From a candidate division WWE3 bacterium RIFCSPLOWO2_12_FULL_36_10 (GTDB taxonomy: Bacteria; Patescibacteriota; WWE3; UBA101185; UBA10185): a DNA stretch of 8,634 nt. Below the pieces are notes generated by a model, which saw only the letters and a program-made list of their open reading frames with translations, had not been told where the DNA came from and did not search any database. Shown here piece by piece: positions 1 through 6,792 of this stretch. A program made the position numbers and the translations under genes. The DNA is taken from NCBI GenBank assembly GCA_001772985.1, contig MEVN01000016.1, positions 1 to 8,634 on the forward strand. The letters are read 5' to 3'. Positions within the stretch are counted from its first letter, which is position 1; the number at the start of each line of letters is the position of its first letter.

Positions 1-86
1 CAGTTGGTCTTACCTTTGGAGGAACAGAAATTTTCTCAGATGAAGTGAATTTTGAGATTATTGATGAGACCCCCGATAACCAGTAG
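1..86 (+). CDS. C-terminal end of an unidentified protein (5' partial)
   Basis: Reading from base 3, 27 codons run open to a TAG at 84-86. The tail reads VGLTFGGTEIFSDEV and then an acidic end finishing PDNQ. The alternating hydrophobic and polar residues suggest beta strands, as at the edge of an Ig-like or other beta-sandwich domain, but 27 residues are too few to name a family. The next gene begins 20 bases downstream on the same strand, so the two may be co-transcribed. The beginning lies outside the window. The frame is likely real because the other two plus-strand frames hit stops early and this stop sits just ahead of a good ribosome binding site. The function is unknown. Confidence 0.55.
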   Translation, partial: VGLTFGGTEIFSDEVNFEIIDETPDNQ

Positions 87-89
87 AAT
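61..89 (+). promoter_or_regulatory. Possible sigma-70-type promoter for the macroglobulin gene
   Basis: TTGATG at 61-66 (4 of 6 to the -35 consensus) is followed after 17 bases by TAGAAT at 84-89 (5 of 6 to the -10 consensus). It overlaps the end of the upstream gene. Transcription would start near 96, which leaves a leader of only about 11 bases and places the ribosome binding site at the very 5' end. In AT-rich DNA such matches arise easily by chance. Co-transcription from the upstream gene is an equally good explanation. Confidence 0.25.
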
Positions 90-93
90 GTGT

Positions 94-100
94 ATAAGGA
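94..100 (+). promoter_or_regulatory. Ribosome binding site deciding the GTG start at 107
   Basis: ATAAGGA at 94-100 contains the Shine-Dalgarno core AAGGA and lies six bases before GTG at 107-109. This supports GTG as the start of the large gene over the in-frame TTG three codons later. The ATG at 88-90 is in another frame that closes within about 20 codons. Confidence 0.6.
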
Positions 101-106
101 TTTATA

Positions 107-3100
107 GTGATTTTATTGAACAATTCAAGATTAATAGGCATATTTAAGAAATGCTTGTATGTATTTACATGCTTGTTTACAGTCGTTCTTATTTTTGTTT
201 TTTTAGCCTCAGTTAAGGCTATTTTCTATAGACCCAGTTATGTTTTTCCAACTTACGCTTTGATCAAAACCTATGTTTCTTTTGTACTCATGGCGATGTG
301 TTTAATAATTTTGAAGTGGCCAACAAAAGCCTTTGAAATAACGAAAAGAATAGTACTTTTTTCAAGGCTTAAGCATATTTTTACAACTTTGATTCAAAAA
401 GTACGAAGTTGGGTAGTAGTTTTCTCATCAAGCGAGCCAAAAGAAAAATGGAAAATGTTACGCCTGCCGATTTTTGTTCTAATTTTAATTGCGATTGCAG
501 TTAACATAGCTCCGTACATTAAATCACCAAAAGTTGTTTCATCCTTTCCGGATACTAGTTCTGTAGAGGTACCATTGGATTCTACAATCGAATTTTCATT
601 TGATAGACCAGTGAATAAAAAGTCAGTGGAATCGGCTTTTAGGATAGATCCCGTTGTGAAAGGTAATTTTGAATGGAAATCAAATAATGAGTTCACGTTT
701 AAACCAGAAGTAAAGTTTGAAAGAAGTACAAGTTATAAAGTTAAATTTGTAGGCTCGGTTTTATCGTCTTATTTAATTCCCTCATTTAAAAATCCTAATA
801 TCTTTTTTACTACTTTAGGAAACCCCTCTGTAATTGTTGCAAGCCCTGTAACCGAGAGCTTAGAATCTATATCCGCAATTACAGTTATATTTGATCGACC
901 AATGATTCCTTTAACTACATTTGTCCAAAGAGACTCAATTACGGCACCTTTTACTATAGAACCCTTCATCGGTGGTGTTGGAAGGTGGCTTGGAACAACT
1001 GCGTATGAGTTTAGGCCGGACGAGCCATATAAAAATGGGACTTATTATAAAGTTGTTGTAGCTTCTGGAATAAGATCGGTAGATGGAGGAGAACTTAAGG
1101 ATGCATATTCGTGGCAATTTGTTGGCGGAATTCCAAGAATCGAAAGCGTGTACCCCGAATCAGGATACTTATACGCAAACCCGAACACTGAATTAAGGAT
1201 TAAATTCAATCAAAAAGTAAATCTAACTGAATTGGAAAAAAGGGTTGTTAACATTACCGGAGGCTTTCGATATGACTCTAAAGATCCAACAACAGTAATT
1301 ATTAAACCTTCGTCTCCGTTAGCTAGAAATATGAACTATACCATAGTTATAAATCAAGGGGTTGTGGGGATGGAAGGGGTTGTAGGTACAGAGTCGGATT
1401 ATAGTTGGAATTTTTCTGTAGCCAATTTCCCTTCAGTTGTCAGTACAACTCCAAAAAACGGCGATATAAATGTTAAAGAGGAAAATAGCATTCAGGTTGA
1501 ATTTAGGACTCCTATGGATGAGGAGTCCTTAAAGAAGAATGTACGAATTACCCCAGCGCCAGACGGAAAACTCTCAATGTATTTTAGTGAATATAATAAT
1601 GCTTTGGAGATAAATACCTTAATTCCTCGCTCTTTAAAATATTCTGTAACAATCTTAGGAAATGCTTTGGATCAATACGGATATCCACTTGGGAAAGATT
1701 ACACTTTTACCTTTAATACCGCTCCGTTTGATCCTTCAGTGACTTTATTGCCAAATGGAACATATTTTGCTTCTTTTAATCAGGGAATAATACCAAGAAT
1801 AGTGGCCCGAGTAACTAATACTTCGAAGGTTGATTACACACTTTACGAACTTCCAAGAGATCAGTTTAATCATCTTTATAAACTTTATTACGATTACACT
1901 TATAGGAACTCAATTTGCGGAAACGATTTAGAATGCGGGAACTGGCAAAAATACGATACAAGTAAGTTGAAAATTATAAAAAAGTGGTTTGAGAAAATAG
2001 ATTCTGGGGATAATGTGCCTGTTAATGTAGTTACCAAAGTATCAAATGAGGCCGGGCAAAACATTTCTTCCGGAACGTATTTTCTTGATGCCAGATTGCC
2101 AAACGGGGTACACGACAATATGGTAATGATAGTTTCAAAGACTTCTCTAACGGTAAAGCACAGTACCGGGCAGATTTTTGTTTGGGCCATTGACCAGTCT
2201 ACCGGAATGCCTGTTTCCGGTATGGATATGGAAGTTTTCAATCAGGATGGAAGTGTTATAACTTCTGGTAGGACAAATGCGGACGGAGTTTGGTTTAAGG
2301 ATGTTAATTTATATAAAGATAAAGTAGATCCATATAATATTAGATTTTTAATAAGCGGAAAAAAGGGAAATGACTTTGTAATTTCAGCGACGAATTGGGA
2401 TTCCGGTATATCCCATGGTGATTTTGGAATGAGTTACTACGCAAATACAGCATCGGGTCAGTATAAACTCCATCTTATTTTAGATACACCAATTTATAGA
2501 CCCGGCCAAGTGGCCTACTTTAGAGGTGTAGTTAAGAAGGATACGGATGGAAAGTTTGAAAATCTTAAACCGGGAGAATTAGTTGTTATTTCTGTAAAGG
2601 ATCAAGAGGGGCAGGAAATTTATACTGTAAAAATTCCAATAAATTCCTTTGGATCTTTTAACGGTAATTTTCAGATTGGAGAAAAAGCAGGATTAGGAAA
2701 TTATTCTGTTCGCGCCTCTTATAACACCGGAAGTTTTGCACAAGATTTTCAGGTGGAAGAATATAGAAAACCGGAATTCCTTATTAAGATAGATTCCTCA
2801 AAACCCGATTATATAAATAACGAAACTGCCGATGTTACAATAAACAGCTCTTATTATTTTGGCGCACCTATGCCAAATACTGAGGTTGTTTGGTCAATAA
2901 AACGTGGAGACTATAATTTTATTTGGAATAAGGACTCTAACTTTGATTTTTCCGATGACGACACGTACCTTTATAGAAGATGGTCATATTACGGCTACGA
3001 CTCACCTGAGAGTGAAGAGTTTACACAAAGTAAAGGAATTACAGATTCCAAAGGAGACCTTTCCATTAAAGTTCCTCTTGAATTTAGCAAGTATGAAAAT

Positions 3101-6100
3101 TCACAAAGAGTAGAGGTTGAGGCAAATGTGACAGACAAAAGCAATCAAGTTGCCTATGGTTCTTCACAGTTTATTGTACATAAAGGCGATTTTTATATAG
3201 GTGTTAGGCCGGCAAACTATATTAATTCTCCAAATGAAAAAGTTAATATTGAATTAGTAACCGTAAATAAATCCGGAAAAGAAGATGAGGACAAAAATAT
3301 TTCTGTATCCTTTTACAGAAGAACTTGGGATTCGGTACAAGAAAAAGATCCTGAAGATGGCAACTTTTATTGGGTTAGTAAACCTAAAGATACTTTAGTA
3401 GATGAGCAAACCGTAGTTACTAGCGGGACTACCGCGAGAGCTTTAGCTACTTTTACTCCTAAAGAAGGCGGTACTTACAAGGTTGTTGCGGTCTCAAAAG
3501 ATAAGTTTGGGAATAGAATAAAGTCTAGTAGCTATGTGTGGGTTTATGGGGATGGTTTTGAAACTCAAAGAGAAAATAACGACAGAATTCCATTTCTGGT
3601 AGATAAAACTGATTATTTTTCAGGCGATAATGTTGACTTTTTTGCTGTTTCTCCTTACGTAAAAACTAAATCTCTTTTTACAGTTGAAAGAGGCAAGGTT
3701 ATTGATTATTTTATTTCCGATACTGGTGGTAATTCACAGAAATTTAAACTCAAATTAAAAGATAGTTATAGTCCAAACGTTTATGTTGGCGTAGTTGTTC
3801 CAAAAGGCGGTTCTCTTGTAAAGGAACCTCCTGAATTTAAAATGGGTTATGTGAAAATTAATGTAACTGATAGAAAAAATAAAATGGTTGTTAATATTAT
3901 TCCGGATAAATTAGAGTATAGACCGGGAGATACATTAAAAGTCGATTTAGGTACAAAGGATCTTGAAGGTACTAATAAAAAAGCGGATCTTGTGTTTATT
4001 GTGGTTGATAAGGCAATTTGGGATCTTTCTGATATAACTTTTGCCGATATTTATGACAATTTTTACCAACATAAGGCTAATAGTGTTTTTACATCTAACT
4101 TCTTGACTATCTCAATGGACAGAGTTAACGCAAATACAGACCTTGGGGCTAAAGGCGGTAGTGGGGGCGGAGGTGGTGATGGGCTCTTTGATACAAGTAG
4201 AAAAGACTTTCCAAAGACCGCCTACTGGAATCCTAATATTGTTACTGATTCATCCGGAAAGGCGCATATAGAAGTTAAACTTCCGGATAGTCTTACTACA
4301 TGGAAACTTATTGCTGTGGCAAATACGGAAGGAGGAAGTTTTGGATCATCGTTAAAAGAAGTAATTGTTAGTAAAGATCTTTTGATAAGGCCGTTCGTTC
4401 CAAGATTTCTGTCTAATGGAGATGAAGTAAAACTAGGAGCCATAGTTCTAAATAGGAATGATACTTCTGTTGACGCTTCTATAGAATTTAGATCGCAGAA
4501 TCTAACTATACAAGGAGATTCTATTAAAAAAATTAGCGTTCCGGCCGGCGGTCAAGTAAAGGTAATTTGGGATGTTACAGTAAAAGATTCCAAAGAAGCC
4601 AAAATTGGATTTATGATAAAAGATGCAAACCAAGTAATTAAAGATGCGGTTGAGCTTACACTGCCGGTTTTGGCTTACTATACTCCTGAAACTATAGCAA
4701 CATCAGGGCAAGTGAAAGATATAAGCGATGAGTTGGTTCGGGTACCGAAAGATATTTTAACCGATAGAGGAGGTCTTAAGGTTTCTGTAAGCCCGCAGTT
4801 TGGTGCAAGTAATCTTGGCGCTATTGATTATATAAAAGATTATCCATACGCCTGCGGAGAGCAGATATCAAGTAGGCTGTTGGCATCTCTTTCCGTTCTT
4901 GAAGTTATGAAAAAATATAATCTCGATATTATTGAAGGAACTAAGAAACAAACTTTGGAGGTTATTGTAAATTCTGAATTGCAGGCGATAGCAAGTACTC
5001 AAAATCCCGATGGCGGATGGTCTTGGTGGGTAAGTGAATACAAGATTAGCGATCCGTTTATTTCCGCCTATACTTATCACTCTTTGCGTAGAGCTTTTGA
5101 GATGGGATATACAATTCCTCAAGCATCTTTTTCTAAGGCCGAGGCGTATTTAATTAATACATTATCCGGTCACATAGTTGGTCGATACTATAATCCTTCT
5201 TTAGATCAGCAAGCTTACATTATTTATGTTCTTAAAAATAAGTCCGTTCTCGGTGGTTACATGTCGAATCTTTGGGAAAAGAGGTTTGCACTTTCTATTG
5301 ATGGAAGAGCAAAACTCGCAATGGCCATGAGAGAGGTGCCTGCAAAAAGAAATGAAGCCAATCGTTTGAAAAATGAGGTTTTAAGTTTAGTTAGAAAGAC
5401 TTCAACTTCCGCTCATTGGGAAGAGAAATCAGTAAGCTATGACACTATGGGAAGTGATTTATCAACTACTGCCACTGTCACTAAAATGCTTCTAGCTTTT
5501 GATTCCAGAAATCCTTTAATAGATGAGGCAATTAGGTATATCGGTAGTTCAAAAAGAAATGGAACATTTGGATCTACGATTTCAACAGCTCATGTACTTG
5601 AAATGGTTTCCGATTATATAAGTTCAAAGGGCGGTCAAAAACTTAGCGAGGATTTTAAAATTGATATAAATGGGAAAAATTTAACCAGCGGTACATTTGA
5701 TAAGTCTGACCTTCTTAAGATGTTTACTTTTAATGTGAACTTGAAAGACTTACTAGTTGGTGTTGACAACAAAGTTAGGTTTTCAAGAAGCGGTAGTGGA
5801 AATATGTACTATAACCTTGATCTCAAATACTACTTACCGTTTACAGAAGTTAAACCGATTAATGATGGATTTACCGTTATTCGTGAATTTGTAGATGACA
5901 AAGGAAAAGTTGTTGTGGGTGGGAAAATAAATGAAGGTTCTGAACTTTGGGTTAGGCTAATTGTTGTAACACCGGCATCCCGAAACCGTGTGATTATTGA
6001 AGATCCCTTGGCTTCCGGCCTTGAATCAATAAATGAGAGTTTGAAAAATGTTATTACTCTTAGCAGTAAAAGGCCGGCATCTAGCAGGAAGGATGTTAAC

Positions 6101-6319
6101 CCCTATAGCCAGTATTATTTTTATCACAAAGAATTTAGGGATAGTAGCACCGCTTTCTTTGCCGATTACTTGCCCGCCGGTGTTTACGAGATTATGTACA
6201 AAGTAAGAGCCACAACCCCGGGAAAGTATCATTACGCTCCAGCCAGAGCCTATGAAATGTACACACCAGATGTTTCTGGTCATTCAGATGGTGGTTGGTT
6301 GGAGATTTTATCTAACTAA
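107..6319 (+). CDS. Membrane-anchored alpha-2-macroglobulin family protein with thioester (2070 aa)
   Basis: This is a giant extracytoplasmic protein of the bacterial alpha-2-macroglobulin family, related to E. coli YfhM. The family is thought to trap attacking proteases by bait cleavage and covalent thioester capture. Three hydrophobic segments (about 16-40, 50-69, 118-136) enclose a Lys/Arg-rich cytoplasmic loop and put the remaining ~1930 residues outside. Four SbsA/Big_5-like Ig domains follow (about 141-238, 239-341, 342-440, 441-540). Next come macroglobulin domains with the hallmarks IYRPG (796-800) and EYRKPEF (885-891), then VDKAIWDL (1300-1307), a Gly-rich linker (1350-1359) and the A2M domain from TAYWNP (1371). 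The thioester motif CGEQ is intact at 1583-1586 and starts an alpha/alpha-toroid with NPDGGWSWW. The C-terminal domain has ADYLPAGVYE and the family-typical ending SDGGW. It starts at GTG with a good ribosome binding site. Known bacterial members are usually lipoproteins or signal-peptide proteins of about 1500-1900 residues, so the triple anchor and size are unusual. No frameshift is seen. The family call is very secure; the protease-trap role comes from family knowledge. Confidence 0.95.
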   Translation: MILLNNSRLIGIFKKCLYVFTCLFTVVLIFVFLASVKAIFYRPSYVFPTYALIKTYVSFVLMAMCLIILKWPTKAFEITKRIVLFSRLKHIFTTLIQKVRSWVVVFSSSEPKEKWKMLRLPIFVLILIAIAVNIAPYIKSPKVVSSFPDTSSVEVPLDSTIEFSFDRPVNKKSVESAFRIDPVVKGNFEWKSNNEFTFKPEVKFERSTSYKVKFVGSVLSSYLIPSFKNPNIFFTTLGNPSVIVASPVTESLESISAITVIFDRPMIPLTTFVQRDSITAPFTIEPFIGGVGRWLGTTAYEFRPDEPYKNGTYYKVVVASGIRSVDGGELKDAYSWQFVGGIPRIESVYPESGYLYANPNTELRIKFNQKVNLTELEKRVVNITGGFRYDSKDPTTVIIKPSSPLARNMNYTIVINQGVVGMEGVVGTESDYSWNFSVANFPSVVSTTPKNGDINVKEENSIQVEFRTPMDEESLKKNVRITPAPDGKLSMYFSEYNNALEINTLIPRSLKYSVTILGNALDQYGYPLGKDYTFTFNTAPFDPSVTLLPNGTYFASFNQGIIPRIVARVTNTSKVDYTLYELPRDQFNHLYKLYYDYTYRNSICGNDLECGNWQKYDTSKLKIIKKWFEKIDSGDNVPVNVVTKVSNEAGQNISSGTYFLDARLPNGVHDNMVMIVSKTSLTVKHSTGQIFVWAIDQSTGMPVSGMDMEVFNQDGSVITSGRTNADGVWFKDVNLYKDKVDPYNIRFLISGKKGNDFVISATNWDSGISHGDFGMSYYANTASGQYKLHLILDTPIYRPGQVAYFRGVVKKDTDGKFENLKPGELVVISVKDQEGQEIYTVKIPINSFGSFNGNFQIGEKAGLGNYSVRASYNTGSFAQDFQVEEYRKPEFLIKIDSSKPDYINNETADVTINSSYYFGAPMPNTEVVWSIKRGDYNFIWNKDSNFDFSDDDTYLYRRWSYYGYDSPESEEFTQSKGITDSKGDLSIKVPLEFSKYENSQRVEVEANVTDKSNQVAYGSSQFIVHKGDFYIGVRPANYINSPNEKVNIELVTVNKSGKEDEDKNISVSFYRRTWDSVQEKDPEDGNFYWVSKPKDTLVDEQTVVTSGTTARALATFTPKEGGTYKVVAVSKDKFGNRIKSSSYVWVYGDGFETQRENNDRIPFLVDKTDYFSGDNVDFFAVSPYVKTKSLFTVERGKVIDYFISDTGGNSQKFKLKLKDSYSPNVYVGVVVPKGGSLVKEPPEFKMGYVKINVTDRKNKMVVNIIPDKLEYRPGDTLKVDLGTKDLEGTNKKADLVFIVVDKAIWDLSDITFADIYDNFYQHKANSVFTSNFLTISMDRVNANTDLGAKGGSGGGGGDGLFDTSRKDFPKTAYWNPNIVTDSSGKAHIEVKLPDSLTTWKLIAVANTEGGSFGSSLKEVIVSKDLLIRPFVPRFLSNGDEVKLGAIVLNRNDTSVDASIEFRSQNLTIQGDSIKKISVPAGGQVKVIWDVTVKDSKEAKIGFMIKDANQVIKDAVELTLPVLAYYTPETIATSGQVKDISDELVRVPKDILTDRGGLKVSVSPQFGASNLGAIDYIKDYPYACGEQISSRLLASLSVLEVMKKYNLDIIEGTKKQTLEVIVNSELQAIASTQNPDGGWSWWVSEYKISDPFISAYTYHSLRRAFEMGYTIPQASFSKAEAYLINTLSGHIVGRYYNPSLDQQAYIIYVLKNKSVLGGYMSNLWEKRFALSIDGRAKLAMAMREVPAKRNEANRLKNEVLSLVRKTSTSAHWEEKSVSYDTMGSDLSTTATVTKMLLAFDSRNPLIDEAIRYIGSSKRNGTFGSTISTAHVLEMVSDYISSKGGQKLSEDFKIDINGKNLTSGTFDKSDLLKMFTFNVNLKDLLVGVDNKVRFSRSGSGNMYYNLDLKYYLPFTEVKPINDGFTVIREFVDDKGKVVVGGKINEGSELWVRLIVVTPASRNRVIIEDPLASGLESINESLKNVITLSSKRPASSRKDVNPYSQYYFYHKEFRDSSTAFFADYLPAGVYEIMYKVRATTPGKYHYAPARAYEMYTPDVSGHSDGGWLEILSN
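4028..4216 (+). other. Candidate bait region and glycine-rich linker of the macroglobulin
   Basis: Residues about 1308-1370 lie between the VDKAIWDL strand and the A2M domain start TAYWNP. This is where bacterial macroglobulins carry their exposed, variable protease-bait stretch. The segment has several basic and aromatic residues (for example around SMDRVNANTD) followed by a run of eight glycines and one serine ending in Asp-Gly (1350-1359), then TSRKDF. It has low hydrophobicity and looks flexible. The assignment is by position and composition only. Confidence 0.45.
4853..4864 (+). other. Thioester motif Cys-Gly-Glu-Gln of the macroglobulin
   Basis: Codons TGC GGA GAG CAG encode C1583-G1584-E1585-Q1586, preceded by Tyr-Pro-Tyr-Ala. 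In this family the Cys thiol and the Gln side chain form an internal thioester that attacks the trapped target. Both residues are present, so the protein should be able to form the bond. Many bacterial paralogues (the YfaS/MagD type) lack it. Confidence 0.9.
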
Positions 6320-6546
6320 CAGCAATTTTTAAGCTTAGATTCAAGTATTGAAGACTCCTGTTTCTTGGGCTTTTCGGGTTTTTGTATAGGAGTTAATGAT
6401 AAAAATCCAAATGTTATAACAGGCGCAAATAGTATAAGTCCAAATAGATCATTGAAAAAAGAAAAAATGGACACCGCAAGAGTACCATATATTATAATTC
6501 CAAGCTTAAGTACAGGTTCCGATAGTTTTGTCTGTCTAACAAGCAT
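6316..6546 (-). CDS. C-terminal half of a small CPVC-type membrane protein, after an in-frame TAG
   Basis: An open frame of 76 codons from ATG at 6546-6544 to TAG at 6318-6316. It encodes two hydrophobic segments (about residues 14-31 and 33-51), then a charged Lys/Glu/Pro-rich tail that ends in Cys-Cys. It is in exactly the same frame as the 75-codon piece upstream, separated only by a TAG and six sense codons. I therefore read it as the second half of one protein rather than a separate gene. If translated independently it would rely on GAAGAG three bases before the ATG, a poor ribosome binding site. The terminal Cys-Cys could pair functionally with the CPVC of the first half; this is inference. 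The 3' end overlaps the stop of the convergent macroglobulin gene by 4 bases. Confidence 0.55.
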   Translation of the reverse strand: MLVRQTKLSEPVLKLGIIIYGTLAVSIFSFFNDLFGLILFAPVITFGFLSLTPIQKPEKPKKQESSILESKLKNCC

Positions 6547-6564
6547 AAACTCTTCAACTAAATA

Positions 6565-6567
6565 CTA
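6565..6567 (-). other. In-frame TAG splitting the small membrane protein gene
   Basis: Reading the minus strand, the first half ends GGA GTG TAG, and the frame then continues TAT TTA GTT GAA GAG TTT ATG into the second half without any shift. One base substitution would restore a single 158-codon gene. TAG is also the terminal codon of four other frames in this window (stops at 84-86, 6316-6318, 6785-6787 and 8350-8352), so it acts as a normal stop here. A nonsense mutation, an assembly error, local readthrough or stop-restart translation are all possible. Confidence 0.6.
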
Positions 6568-6792
6568 CACTCCCACTACTGATTCAGCGAGTAAAAGAGC
6601 TATCAGGAATTTGTTGATTGGAAAAACACCGGTGTATCTAAGTATTAAAAGAGTAAGCCAAGCAGATCCGACTGTAAAACATACAGGACAAACGCGCCTG
6701 CCAATAATTGAAGCAACTTTAAAACCGAATTTATAATAAAAAGTGAAAAACACCAACTGTAAAATTAATACTAGAAATATTTGTCTAACCAT
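6565..6792 (-). CDS. Small membrane protein with CPVC motif (N-terminal half of a split gene)
   Basis: 75 codons from ATG at 6792-6790. The product has an N-terminal hydrophobic segment (about 5-22), a short basic stretch with Arg32-Arg33, the motif Cys35-Pro-Val-Cys38 at the head of a second hydrophobic segment (35-57), and a third (59-75) ending ESVVGV at an in-frame TAG. The ATG overlaps the end of the upstream CcdA-fusion gene (ATGGTTAG), and no strong ribosome binding site is visible, so translation is probably coupled. The CPVC pair next to a CcdA-type gene suggests a thiol redox role in the membrane. From memory, patescibacterial genomes carry small unnamed membrane proteins with a CPxC start, a SVVG-aromatic stretch and a terminal Cys-Cys, which would match this piece plus the next. 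It is not a VKOR: it lacks the four-helix length and flanking residues. The specific function is unknown. Confidence 0.6.
   Translation of the reverse strand: MVRQIFLVLILQLVFFTFYYKFGFKVASIIGRRVCPVCFTVGSAWLTLLILRYTGVFPINKFLIALLLAESVVGV

Noticed and set aside
1505..1529. Perfect 9-bp inverted repeat AGGACTCCT / AGGAGTCCT with a 7-base loop
   Set aside because: It falls inside the fourth Ig-like domain and encodes the expected conserved stretch RTPMDEES. There is no T-run, and nothing suggests a function beyond coding.
6354..6393. ACTCCT ... AGGAGT inverted repeat followed by T-rich DNA near the convergent gene ends
   Set aside because: Only six pairs separated by 28 bases; the T-rich part encodes the Lys/Pro-rich tail of the minus-strand protein. 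Too weak for a terminator.
6565..6567. Idea that the organism has reassigned TAG as a sense codon
   Set aside because: Four other frames here end with TAG at sensible positions, one directly beside a ribosome binding site and another overlapping the next start codon. TAG is acting as a stop.
6365..6736. A 123-codon plus-strand open frame opposite the split membrane protein gene
   Set aside because: Its product has no recognisable domain and mixed low-complexity composition, while the opposite strand shows clear membrane segments and cysteine motifs continuous with the operon. It is an antisense shadow.
6565..6792. VKOR-type quinone-linked disulfide oxidase, suggested by CPVC in a membrane protein
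   Set aside because: The piece, even joined to its second half, lacks the VKOR four-helix layout and its additional conserved loop cysteine pair and Ser/Thr residue.
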